Below are positions 40,055 through 48,476 of a stretch of DNA of 53,559 nt, one piece after another. Below the pieces are notes generated by a model. The model was not told the DNA's origin. It did no database searches and saw only the letters and a program-made list of their open reading frames with translations. Numbering within the stretch: position 1 is the stretch's first letter; each line of letters starts with the position of its first letter. The position numbers and the translations under genes are program-made. Origin of the DNA: a bacterium (GTDB taxonomy: Bacteria; Bacillota; Clostridia; Oscillospirales; Oscillospiraceae); assembly GCA_004560375.1 (NCBI GenBank), contig SFVC01000017.1, forward strand, positions 1 to 53,559, in the 5' to 3' direction.

Positions 40055-41356
40055 TTATTCCGCTACCACGCAGCCGCCCTGAGGACGGATGCGTAGCACA
40101 TGGCATTTCCCCTCCCCAAACAGGGCCTCCATGCCGTCTCTGAACTGCGTGAGCCGATCCGCAGGCACCCACGCCTGGATGGTGCCCGCGAAGCCGCCGC
40201 CATGTACCCGACAGGCCCCGGCGCCATCCAGCAGCTCCCCGGCCACGGCCAGCGCCAGTGGAATGGCCTGCTGCTCCGGGGCGGCGATGGACCAGGTGTT
40301 TTGCAGGTGGAGGGCGGAGGACAGCCCGGAGGCGCTCACCAGGGTGAGGAACCGCCCGCTGAAGTCCCCCTGCCCCAGAGCGTCGGCCTCCTGGGCGGCC
40401 CGGCGGTCGTCGGAGTAGAAGTGCATGGCCCGCAGCACCGCCCGGTCGCCGCACTCCGCCCGCAGAGCGGGGAGGGAGGCCCTGAACTCGGACTCCGGTA
40501 CTTCCCGCAGCACAGCCCTGCCGAAATGGGCGGCCACCACCTTCATCTCCCGGGTGACGGCGGCGTAGTCGTCGGTGAGGTCGCCGTGGCTGGATCCGGT
40601 GTCCACGATGCACAGGGCGTGGCCGGACTGGGAGAAGTCGTAGTCCACCCGCTCCACAACGGGATCGGCGGGGTCGTTGAAGTCGATAAACACTGCGCCC
40701 CCCACCGACGAGCCCATCTGATCCATCAGGCCGCAGGGCTTGCCGAAGTAGACGTTCTCGGCGTACTGGCCGATCTTGGCGATGGTGATGGGATCCAGCT
40801 TGTCCCCGCAGCAGAAGTGGTTGAAGATATTGCCCACCAGCGTCTCGTAGGCGGCGGAGGAGGACAGCCCCGAGCCGGACAGCACCGTGGAGGTGGCGCA
40901 GGCGTCGAAGCCGGACAGGGGGTAGCCCAATTCCTTGATCCGGGCCGCCACCCCCCGCACCAGGGCGGCGGAGGTGTTTTTCTCCTCCTCTCGGGGGGCC
41001 AGATCGTCCAGAGACACCTCCAGCTTTGGGTAGCCCTCGGACACAAAGCGCACCACGTCCAGCCCGTTGGGCGCGGCGCAGGCCAGCATATCCAGATTCA
41101 CGCTGCCGCACAGCACCCGGCCGTGCTGATGGTCGGTGTGGTTGCCGGCGATCTCGGTGCGGCCGGGGCCGCTGAACAGGGCCGCGCCGGAGGCATCCCC
41201 ACCGAAGCGGGCGGTAAAGACTTCCGCGACACCCACTGCCCGGGCCCGGGCGGCGTCCAGCAGGGGGACGCTGTGATCCGGGGCGTAGAGGGCGGCCAGG
41301 GCGGAATCATGGGCCCCTTCCCGGAGGGCGGCCAGGAGTTGGGAACAGGTTGCCAT
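40055..41356 (-). CDS. galK: galactokinase
   Basis: This 433-residue GHMP kinase phosphorylates galactose at C1. The galactokinase signature is present as GRTEIAGNHTDHQHGRVL, and the ATP-binding GHMP motif as STVLSGSGLSSSAAYETL. The C-terminal motif GACRVHGGGFAGTIQA is also conserved. I place the start at 41356, where AGGTG lies upstream; an earlier in-frame start at 41416 is unlikely. It is the first gene of the galK-galT unit. Confidence 0.94.
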   Translation of the reverse strand: MATCSQLLAALREGAHDSALAALYAPDHSVPLLDAARARAVGVAEVFTARFGGDASGAALFSGPGRTEIAGNHTDHQHGRVLCGSVNLDMLACAAPNGLDVVRFVSEGYPKLEVSLDDLAPREEEKNTSAALVRGVAARIKELGYPLSGFDACATSTVLSGSGLSSSAAYETLVGNIFNHFCCGDKLDPITIAKIGQYAENVYFGKPCGLMDQMGSSVGGAVFIDFNDPADPVVERVDYDFSQSGHALCIVDTGSSHGDLTDDYAAVTREMKVVAAHFGRAVLREVPESEFRASLPALRAECGDRAVLRAMHFYSDDRRAAQEADALGQGDFSGRFLTLVSASGLSSALHLQNTWSIAAPEQQAIPLALAVAGELLDGAGACRVHGGGFAGTIQAWVPADRLTQFRDGMEALFGEGKCHVLRIRPQGGCVVAE

Positions 41357-41458
41357 TGCAATCACCTCATATACGGGGCCGCAGCCCCGGAATTCGTATC
41401 GTTTCAGGAACGTCATGCCCCACAGGCGGGGCTGCGGCTTGTGCCGCGCCGGTTCCGA

Positions 41459-43915
41459 TCAGGGTTGCGGCTGCCGTCCCTTCCAGAGCTCCACGATGTT
41501 CTGCTCCTGCTTGGCCTTGTGTAGCATCTCGTCCGCCTTTTTCATCAGCACCGCCGGAATATCCGGGCCGAAGGCTCCGCCGATGCTGACAGTGAGCTGC
41601 TGTCCGTCCTCCATGCCGTCTATGGACAGCGCGGACACGTCGCTGCGTATGGTTTCCAGCATTGCCACAAAGGCCTCTTGGGAGATGGACTGGAACAAAA
41701 CCACAAATTCATCGCCGCCATAGCGCGACAGCGTGTCCGGCGCGTGGATCTTCCCACCGATAGTCTCCGCGATACAGACCAGCGCGTTATCTCCGACGGC
41801 GCGCCCGTACTTGTCGTTGACGCGGTTGAACTGATCCACATTGATGATGGCCAAAGCGGCGACATTGTGTAGATCCTTAACCTTTGCGTTGAAATAGCGC
41901 CGGTTATACGCATTGGTAAGGGGATCCAGGTACAGCTTTTTGCTCAGATCGCCAATGGAGGCGCCGGACAGCTTCCTGCCGCTGGTGTCGATCATCATGT
42001 CATCGGTGATCCGGGTCAGCAGTTCCAGCACAAGGGGGGTTCCGTCCACTTTGATGTATTGGGAGACCACATACAGCACTTCTTCTTCAAAGAATACGAT
42101 TTTTGACGACTCTTTTTGCAGGTTCAGGCAGTCGGTGGAGATGCAGTCGTCGCACATATGGCTCCGCTTCCAAAGGTTGTAGCAGTGCTGGCCGGATTTG
42201 GTAATCCTTCCGTTGCTGTCCAATTCTACAATACTCTGATCGGAGGGATCCACCAGCCGGACATTGTATACCATGAACCTGAGGGCGTTGATCAGACACC
42301 AGGCATCCTTGCCGGTCATCTCGCTGCTGGGGGCGGCAAACCAATCCGGCGCGTTGGGAACCGGGATCCTGCTGAGCTCACTGTCCAGGGGGATCAAACG
42401 GCCCGTAACCTCCGTATACTGCTGGGTATCCGTCGAGTCACATATGGTTTGCATCACACACTGATATCGCTGGGGCGCCTCCCCCCGCGGGGTCAGCGTG
42501 AGTTCACTGTGCACCACGGGATGCGCGGTTGTCGCCACCGCGAGGCTGTCCCGCAGGCGCTCCACCACGTTGGGGTCGTACCCGTCGCAGGAGTCCAGCG
42601 CCTGGTCGGGACCGAGAATGGATTCGTCCACCCCAAAGAGCTCCCGGCCGGCCTTGTTGAGATGAAGCACCGGCGGAACTGTGGTATAATAGAACGCGGC
42701 GCACGGCCCGTTGAAAAAGAACTTCGCGCGCATCCGTTCCCGGGTCAGGGTCTGCATGATCTTGTCGGAGGAGAACAGGCCGTTTTCCCGGGAATGGGAC
42801 AGGAGATCCGCCACCAAAAGCTGGTTGGAGACCGTACCGTCTCCAATCACATCCTCGGCGGCATAGGACGGGCTTTTGAGCTTGTCCAGGATGTCGGACA
42901 GGCACTCCAGCAGCAGCGGGTGAAAGGCCCCGCACTGGCCCTCCCGGATCATCTGCATGGCCTGATCCGGGGTGTGGGCCGGCTTATAGCACCGCTCGCT
43001 GGTGAGCGCGTCGTATACGTCGGCCACAGACACCACCTGGGCCGCAATGGGGATCTCATCCCCTTTGAGCCCATCGGGGTAGCCCCGACCATCATACCGC
43101 TCATGATGCCAGCGGCAGATCTCGTAGGTCATCCGGATCAGAGGGTTCGCGTTCTCCTGCTGAAGCAAAGGCTCCACCATTTCGGCGCCTGCCATGGCGT
43201 GCTTTTTGATGATCTGGAATTCCTCATCCGTCAGCCTGCCCGGCTTGTTCAGGATCTCCTCGGGAACAGACATCTTTCCGATGTCGTGCAAGGAGGAGGC
43301 GGTGATGATCTGGAGCATATCCTCCTTGGACATGGGATACTGATCCGTTTTTTTCATCAGCTCGTCCAGCAGCAGCTCGGTGATGTGCCGGATATTCTGG
43401 ACGTGGGCTCCGCTCTCACCGTTTCTGGTTTCTACGATATGGGAGAGAATGGAAACCATGGCCGCGCTGTTTTCGTTTTCCTTGATGACCTCGTCCACCA
43501 GGGCGTTGGACAGCTCCCTGTGCTTACTGGAAAGCGCAATGGTATTGGCAATCCGGTGGCAGACCACCTGCTCGTCATAGGGACGCTGGATCAAGTCGCT
43601 GGCCCCCAGGCGGTATGAAGTCTCAACATTTTCAGGTGAATACTCCGAGGAGATGATGATGACGGGAAGAAAGTCCAGCCATCCGCACTCCTTCATCACT
43701 TGGAGAAACTCAAAGCCGTTCATATTGGGCATGACAATGTCCAGCAACACCAGAGAAAACTCTTCCGCCCGATCCTGCAGGATCAGCGTGGCCTCTTTTC
43801 CATCGCACGCCTCTTCCAGCAGATAATCCTTTGCCAGCATACTTGTCATGACCAGACGGTTGAATCTCGAATCATCCACAATGAGAATTTTATATTTCTT
43901 GTTCATATCCAACAT
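41459..43915 (-). CDS. REC-HD-GYP-GGDEF c-di-GMP signalling protein
   Basis: This 818-residue cytosolic protein begins with a receiver domain (about 8-125, phospho-acceptor Asp59 in LVLLDIVMP; the usual Lys of the KP pair is Arg in QRPYD). An HD-GYP phosphodiesterase domain follows (about 150-345, His210-Asp211 in HDIGK, HHERYDGRGYP). A middle region (about 365-640) includes a PAS-like part and a Cys-rich stretch, HMCDDCISTDCLN. A C-terminal diguanylate cyclase domain has an intact GGDEF at 733-737 in SRYGGDEF. An inhibitory RxxD site is not seen. It may both make and degrade c-di-GMP, with phosphorylation as a switch. The start could also be nine bases later. Confidence 0.92.
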   Translation of the reverse strand: MLDMNKKYKILIVDDSRFNRLVMTSMLAKDYLLEEACDGKEATLILQDRAEEFSLVLLDIVMPNMNGFEFLQVMKECGWLDFLPVIIISSEYSPENVETSYRLGASDLIQRPYDEQVVCHRIANTIALSSKHRELSNALVDEVIKENENSAAMVSILSHIVETRNGESGAHVQNIRHITELLLDELMKKTDQYPMSKEDMLQIITASSLHDIGKMSVPEEILNKPGRLTDEEFQIIKKHAMAGAEMVEPLLQQENANPLIRMTYEICRWHHERYDGRGYPDGLKGDEIPIAAQVVSVADVYDALTSERCYKPAHTPDQAMQMIREGQCGAFHPLLLECLSDILDKLKSPSYAAEDVIGDGTVSNQLLVADLLSHSRENGLFSSDKIMQTLTRERMRAKFFFNGPCAAFYYTTVPPVLHLNKAGRELFGVDESILGPDQALDSCDGYDPNVVERLRDSLAVATTAHPVVHSELTLTPRGEAPQRYQCVMQTICDSTDTQQYTEVTGRLIPLDSELSRIPVPNAPDWFAAPSSEMTGKDAWCLINALRFMVYNVRLVDPSDQSIVELDSNGRITKSGQHCYNLWKRSHMCDDCISTDCLNLQKESSKIVFFEEEVLYVVSQYIKVDGTPLVLELLTRITDDMMIDTSGRKLSGASIGDLSKKLYLDPLTNAYNRRYFNAKVKDLHNVAALAIINVDQFNRVNDKYGRAVGDNALVCIAETIGGKIHAPDTLSRYGGDEFVVLFQSISQEAFVAMLETIRSDVSALSIDGMEDGQQLTVSIGGAFGPDIPAVLMKKADEMLHKAKQEQNIVELWKGRQPQP

Positions 43916-44112
43916 CGCTCCCCCCAGCGGTTCGGATTAATTTTGCGGCTTTGCGGCCCGGAATTGCCCCGGGGCAGCCTGAAGCGGCCTCATAGCTTGT
44001 GGCGTCACAAGCGGCTCGCCCTTTTAATGCTTCACCTCCTGCGGTACTTTACTGAAACGTGCAGATCCTGCCATATGATTCCAGTCAGTACGGAAATCAG
44101 AAACTTTTTTTC

Positions 44113-44142
44113 ATTATAGCATTACTACCCCAAAAAATGCAA
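44113..44142 (-). promoter_or_regulatory. promoter of REC-HD-GYP-GGDEF gene
   Basis: On the minus strand TTGCAT (44142-44137) and TATAAT (44118-44113) are spaced by 18 bp, with an extended -10 TGC. The leader is about 190 nt. Confidence 0.75.
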
Positions 44143-44341
44143 GAGCGATATTGTAAACATACATACAAAATGTGTCTGACAAGGGGAGTACCTTGAGAAT
44201 CATCCCCCAACGGTTTTATAGTTCCATGGCGGGAAGCTCGATATGCCGCTGTGCCACAGGAAGGCAGACGCTTGGGCATCACGCCGGGGAGCAGCAACCT
44301 GCTCCAAGCCCCCCATCCGCCGCAGGTGGCAGGATCTGCAT

Positions 44342-44370
44342 TTGCAAAATGGTTACAAAATAGTTACAAT
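44342..44370 (+). promoter_or_regulatory. promoter of LysM-CAP gene
   Basis: TTGCAA (44342-44347) and TACAAT (44365-44370) are spaced by 17 bp. GTTACAA occurs twice across the spacer and -10 as a short direct repeat. Confidence 0.65.
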
Positions 44371-44414
44371 CCATTTGTCCCTGCAAATCCCAACCACATC
44401 AGGAGGTACATACC

Positions 44415-44915
44415 ATGAGGAAGCTGGCGGTCAAATATCAGGTGGGCACCAGCGAGATCATTTCCGCCAATCCGCAGATTGCCAACCCCGATCTGATCTA
44501 TCCCGGGCAGATTCTGAGCATCCCGCAGATTTCGGACACGGTTCTCAATTATGAGCATGAAGTGATCCGTCTGGTGAACGAGATCCGCACGGAGAACAGG
44601 CTGAAGCCCTTGACGGCAAACTGGGAGCTGTCCCGGATCGCCAGATATAAGTCGGAGGATATGTCCAACAACCGATACTTTTCCCATACCAGCCCCACCT
44701 ATGGCACCCCGTTCCAAATGATCCGGGCCTTTGGACTCTCCTACCGCTCCGCCGGGGAAAACATCGCCTACGGGCAGCGGACGCCCGCCGCCGCTGTAAA
44801 CGCCTGGATGAATTCCAGTGGCCATCGCGCCAACATCCTCAACGCCTCCTATACGCAGATCGGCGTGGGCTATTGCGCCAGCGGGAATTATTGGACGCAG
44901 ATGTTTATCGGATAG
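44415..44915 (+). CDS. LysM-CAP domain protein with truncated LysM
   Basis: This 166-residue protein has an N-terminal LysM segment (KLAVKYQVGTSEIISANPQ, then LIYPGQILSIP) and a CAP/SCP domain (about 45-166) with HEVIRLVNEIRTENRLKPL and SAGENIAYGQRTP. It resembles YkwD- and SafA-linked proteins of spore-formers. The LysM lacks its usual first strand and the protein has no signal peptide, although an AGGAGG site 9 nt upstream supports this start. It may be a 5'-truncated gene with a new start, or a protein that acts inside the forespore or mother cell. Confidence 0.85.
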   Translation: MRKLAVKYQVGTSEIISANPQIANPDLIYPGQILSIPQISDTVLNYEHEVIRLVNEIRTENRLKPLTANWELSRIARYKSEDMSNNRYFSHTSPTYGTPFQMIRAFGLSYRSAGENIAYGQRTPAAAVNAWMNSSGHRANILNASYTQIGVGYCASGNYWTQMFIG

Positions 44916-44970
44916 ATCCTCATAAGCCATCCCCAAACATGTGGCGGCTTGGCGTTTGAACCGGCGAACA

Positions 44971-45003
44971 AACTGGCCGCCCCGTGATCCGGGGCGGCCA
45001 GTT
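44971..45003 (-). terminator. hairpin between LysM-CAP and esterase genes
   Basis: A perfect 14-bp stem (44971-44984 with 44990-45003) lies between convergent genes. On the minus strand TTTGTT follows, so it best serves the esterase transcript. The plus side has no T-run. Confidence 0.65.
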
Positions 45004-45065
45004 CTCAGCGCTATGGAAAAAACGGAGCTTCCCCCTGGAAGGGAAGGTTCCCGCCTTTGGCGAGC

Positions 45066-46175
45066 CTAATTCTTGCAGTGCTCCCGCACAAATGCCGCCA
45101 TTTCGTCAATACAGTCCTCGCACTGGGGGTAGACGCCGGTATTGTCGAAGTAGGCGTGGCCAAAGCCCTTGTAGAGCACCATCTTCGTCTCCACCCCGGC
45201 CCGGTGCAGCTTTACGCCGTAGCCCAGGGTTTCCAGCTTCAAAAAGTCATGCTCTCCCACGCTCAGGAAGGTGGGCGGATTGTCGGCCGGATCCCTGGTA
45301 TAGGGGTTCAAGTAGTCATTTTTTACATCTCCGGTGCCCAGAATTGGCTCCAGCCCCTCCGTCATGCCGCAGAACATCCCGATCATCTTGGTCAGGCCGC
45401 GCTTCTGGCCGGGCGCCATCTCGAACTGCTCCATGCCGGGTTGATAGAGCTCATCCCTCACCCCCGCCATGTTCAGCGTGGGGTAGAGCAGAAGCTGCCC
45501 CTTCACCAGCCCGCCACCGTCCTCCCGGTCACGGGTGGTGCAGTACTGGGCCAAGTTGCCCCCGGCGCTGTCCCCCGCCACAAAGATGTGTTCCCCATCG
45601 CCGCCGAAGGTTCCGGCGTTTTCCCCAATCCATTGCAGCACCCGGTAGCAGTCCCGGTGCCCCGTGGGGTAGGGGTGCTCCGGGGCCAGCCGGTAGTCCA
45701 CCGACACGGCACACAGCCCGGTCTTGGCTACAAACAGCTTGACAGACTCCTCCACCACGTCCGGCGAGCCGCCGAAGAACCCGCCGCCGTGGATATAGTA
45801 GAGGATGGCCTTGCCGGCATCCTCCCGGTTCGCCTTATAGATGCGGATGGGGATCTCATACCCGTCCTCCGTCGGGACGGTGCGCCGCTCAATTTGGATG
45901 GGCGTCTCCACGCAGGGGACGCTTTTGATACCATTGAACATTTTGCGCAGATTGGCGATTCCCTTGGGCGAGGTGTCCATCTTCATCAGGAAAGAGGGCA
46001 TCCACGCCATCATCTTCAACATCTTTTTCTGATCCCGGTACAGCCTGGGATCCATCGCCCCCCGCTCATCGCAGTCCGGCAGGTACTTCACCAGCACGGG
46101 GGCCCCGTGGTAGTCCTCCACCTTTTGCCGCCGCTTCAGGGCCAAAACCAGCTTGTCATCGTATTGTTTCCCCAT
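45066..46175 (-). CDS. alpha/beta hydrolase, hormone-sensitive-lipase type esterase
   Basis: This 369-residue protein is an HSL-type esterase/lipase. It shows the oxyanion motif YIHGGGFFGG, the sequence YRLAPEHPYP, the nucleophile elbow GDSAGGN, the acidic residue in VGEHDFL and the histidine in GFGHAYF. It is cytosolic by lack of signal peptide. It likely hydrolyses short acyl or acetyl esters. PAP2 lies upstream on the same strand with 48 bp between, so co-transcription is likely. Confidence 0.92.
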   Translation of the reverse strand: MGKQYDDKLVLALKRRQKVEDYHGAPVLVKYLPDCDERGAMDPRLYRDQKKMLKMMAWMPSFLMKMDTSPKGIANLRKMFNGIKSVPCVETPIQIERRTVPTEDGYEIPIRIYKANREDAGKAILYYIHGGGFFGGSPDVVEESVKLFVAKTGLCAVSVDYRLAPEHPYPTGHRDCYRVLQWIGENAGTFGGDGEHIFVAGDSAGGNLAQYCTTRDREDGGGLVKGQLLLYPTLNMAGVRDELYQPGMEQFEMAPGQKRGLTKMIGMFCGMTEGLEPILGTGDVKNDYLNPYTRDPADNPPTFLSVGEHDFLKLETLGYGVKLHRAGVETKMVLYKGFGHAYFDNTGVYPQCEDCIDEMAAFVREHCKN

Positions 46176-46223
46176 GATCTGTCACTCCCCTTTTTTATTT
46201 TCGGATCCGCCCCCCAACGGAGC

Positions 46224-47069
46224 TTACGTCAATGCAGCGTCCTTCGGGACATTTCGGTACAGCACGGCCCGCAGCGCCTCAAAAATTGCCAGGGAGAGCA
46301 GGACGCCCACCGTCACGTCGCTGGAAAAATGGGCGCCCATAAACACCCGGCTGATCCCCACCAGCACGCACCAGATATACACGAAGGCGTGCAGCGCCTT
46401 CTCCCTGCCCCGCAGCGCGGGGATCATGGGCGGCAGCAGCATCAGGAGGATCATGCCCGCCGAGTTCATGGAGTGTCCCGAGGGGAAGGAGGCGTAGATG
46501 TTGTCGAAGCCGCCTCTGGGAACGATCTGATACCAACGGGTGAACTGATTCACGGGATCGGTCATCTCCCGAAAGCGCATCCGCCCCCAGACGGTTTTCA
46601 GGCTGTTCATGATGATAATTACCAAGATGAAATACAGCAGGGCCACCGCCGCATAGCGCAGAGCCTTGCTCCGGCTCTCCGTGGGGACGCACCAGGCGAT
46701 CCAGATCCCGGCAGCCGCCATCAGCAGGGCGGGCAAAATCATCCAGAGCTTGGAGATGTCTCCCAGGTTGTCGCTGAGGTAGTTATACGTCATGAAGCCG
46801 CCCATCAGGGTGAGCAGAGTAAACAGCGCCCCCGAACCCACCGCGGCCAGCGCGTTCAGCCCAAGATTTTTCCTGGTACGGAAGCGGAACAACATCGCGC
46901 AGGCGGCGATGGTCAGCGTGGTGAAGGGGATCTCCCCCACCACCTCCAGCACCCGGGCCCAAGCAGGTTTTTTCGCGATAGCCAGAGAAATCTGTAAATC
47001 CGTAACGGTGAAAATTAGCAGCAGGGCAAGCCCCACGGCAAAGACGATCTTTCGCTCTTTTTTTGCCAT
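46224..47069 (-). CDS. PAP2-family membrane phosphatase
   Basis: This 281-residue membrane protein has about six hydrophobic segments and the acid phosphatase signature: ASFPSGHSMNSAG, followed by SRVFMGAHFSSDV, matching PSGH and SRxxxxxHxxxD. The KxxxxxxRP element is less clear. Such proteins dephosphorylate phosphatidate or undecaprenyl pyrophosphate outside the membrane. The precise lipid is not known. Confidence 0.88.
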   Translation of the reverse strand: MAKKERKIVFAVGLALLLIFTVTDLQISLAIAKKPAWARVLEVVGEIPFTTLTIAACAMLFRFRTRKNLGLNALAAVGSGALFTLLTLMGGFMTYNYLSDNLGDISKLWMILPALLMAAAGIWIAWCVPTESRSKALRYAAVALLYFILVIIIMNSLKTVWGRMRFREMTDPVNQFTRWYQIVPRGGFDNIYASFPSGHSMNSAGMILLMLLPPMIPALRGREKALHAFVYIWCVLVGISRVFMGAHFSSDVTVGVLLSLAIFEALRAVLYRNVPKDAALT

Positions 47070-47139
47070 TGTCGATCCCTCCGTCAGTGTTGGATGTTCC
47101 TCCCCGCCATCATCGCCATCAAGTCGAAGGGTTGACCGC

Positions 47140-48354
47140 TTAGCTGCTCTTAATTTCGCCCGCTAATTGAAAGCCCTTTTTCGCGGCGATCACGGCAAGG
47201 ATCTCATTGATCACGGCCGCGGCGGCGATGGTTCCCTGTACGACGCCAACAAACCCCGGTTTAGCCGCCAGGGTAGAACAGGCGATGCCGGTGAAAACCA
47301 GGGAGACGCCGGAATGCGGCAGCAGGGTCAGGCCCAGATACTTCTGTACGGTGTCCGGCATCTTCATGGCCCTGGCGCCCAGCCTTGCCCCAAAATATTT
47401 CCCGGCCCCTCTTGCCGCGATATACAGGAAGGTGTACAGCCCCGCGCCCAGGATCAGGTGATAGTTCAGCGGCGCGCCCAAATCCACAATGGCGGTCAGC
47501 AGGCTGACCGCGAGGATCGGATGAAAATAGCCTGTGATCTCGCCCAGCCGCTCCTCGGAAACCATGTTTGTAAACACCGCGGAGAAGGAGACCCCCATCA
47601 GCATATAGTTCAGTGTGATACCGGACAAGACCTTCGTGTTGATGAGCCAGCCAATCCCGACCGTCAGCGTAATCCCGGCCAGCAAAACGGCCAGCGTCCA
47701 CGCCCGCCCCCGGACTCTTTTTAGCAGCCATCCGGCGGGAAATCCCACCACCAGGCCGATTACCACCGGCAAAAAGATCATCACGGGAATCATATACAGC
47801 GGGACGGCCCCGCCCGACACAGAGCTGGAGAGGATGGAATTGACCGTGAAGAATACAGCGATCGCCACGATATCATCCAGCACCGCCATGGGCAGCAGCG
47901 TGTCCGTGACGGGCCCTTTGGCGTGAAACTCGCTTACGATGGACAGCGCCGGCGCCGGCGCGGTAGCCAACGCGATTCCCCCGAACACAAAGGCCAGGTA
48001 TGCAGGTATATCCGTCAGCCAGAACGCAGCCGCAAAAACAAGCGTCACAAAGGCAAAGGTGCCCAAGGATTGGGTCAGGGTGGTGACGATCAGCCCCTTG
48101 CCATAGCGTTTGAGCTTGTTCCACACAAGCTCCGTTCCCAGCATCAGACCAAACGCGCACTGCATCCACATGATCACGGTCTGATACCACCCCGCGTCCA
48201 GCACAGGCTGGGGCAGCAGGCCAACCGCGTGGGGGCCGAATATCATGCCCACGATCAGCCACCCCAAAATAGACGGCAGCTTGACCTTGGAGATCAATCT
48301 GCCGGCCAGCGCCGCCAGCGCCAGCACGATGATCCAGCGAAGCAGCTGCATCAT
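47140..48354 (-). CDS. cation/proton antiporter (CPA2, Kef/NhaS-like)
   Basis: This 404-residue protein has about 11-12 hydrophobic segments spanning most of its length and fits the Na+/H+ exchanger domain family. The segments LPSILGWLIVGMIFGPHAVGLLP and MAVLDDIVAIAVFF match the family, with the paired acidic residues in LDD near residue 160. It has no cytosolic TrkA regulatory domain. It is divergent from the AraC regulator, separated by about 120 bp. Confidence 0.87.
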   Translation of the reverse strand: MMQLLRWIIVLALAALAGRLISKVKLPSILGWLIVGMIFGPHAVGLLPQPVLDAGWYQTVIMWMQCAFGLMLGTELVWNKLKRYGKGLIVTTLTQSLGTFAFVTLVFAAAFWLTDIPAYLAFVFGGIALATAPAPALSIVSEFHAKGPVTDTLLPMAVLDDIVAIAVFFTVNSILSSSVSGGAVPLYMIPVMIFLPVVIGLVVGFPAGWLLKRVRGRAWTLAVLLAGITLTVGIGWLINTKVLSGITLNYMLMGVSFSAVFTNMVSEERLGEITGYFHPILAVSLLTAIVDLGAPLNYHLILGAGLYTFLYIAARGAGKYFGARLGARAMKMPDTVQKYLGLTLLPHSGVSLVFTGIACSTLAAKPGFVGVVQGTIAAAAVINEILAVIAAKKGFQLAGEIKSS

Positions 48355-48423
48355 GCTCTTATTCTCCTTTCCATGTGAAAAGTCCCAAAATCAAATTGAG
48401 TAATATCATCTTATCACAGCTGA

Positions 48424-48463
48424 TTGACAATGTATTATAAAAATGATATATGTATTATAAAAA
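48424..48463 (+). promoter_or_regulatory. araC promoter with 13-bp direct repeats
   Basis: TTGACA (48424-48429) and TATATG (48447-48452) at 17-bp spacing form a promoter. TGTATTATAAAAA-type repeats (10 bases plus AAA) occur at 48431-48443 and 48451-48463, exactly 20 bp apart, so both lie on one DNA face and overlap the -10 and start. They are good candidates for AraC binding half-sites. Confidence 0.65.
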
Positions 48464-48476
48464 GGAAGGTGATCCT

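Larger units (their letters stand above)
43916..44414. other. 499-bp divergent control region
   Basis: This gap between the c-di-GMP gene (minus) and the LysM-CAP gene (plus) contains the two promoters listed separately. A small hairpin GGAGCAG-CAAC-CTGCTCC lies near 44288-44305. I see no intact gene or recognised riboswitch. Confidence 0.5.
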
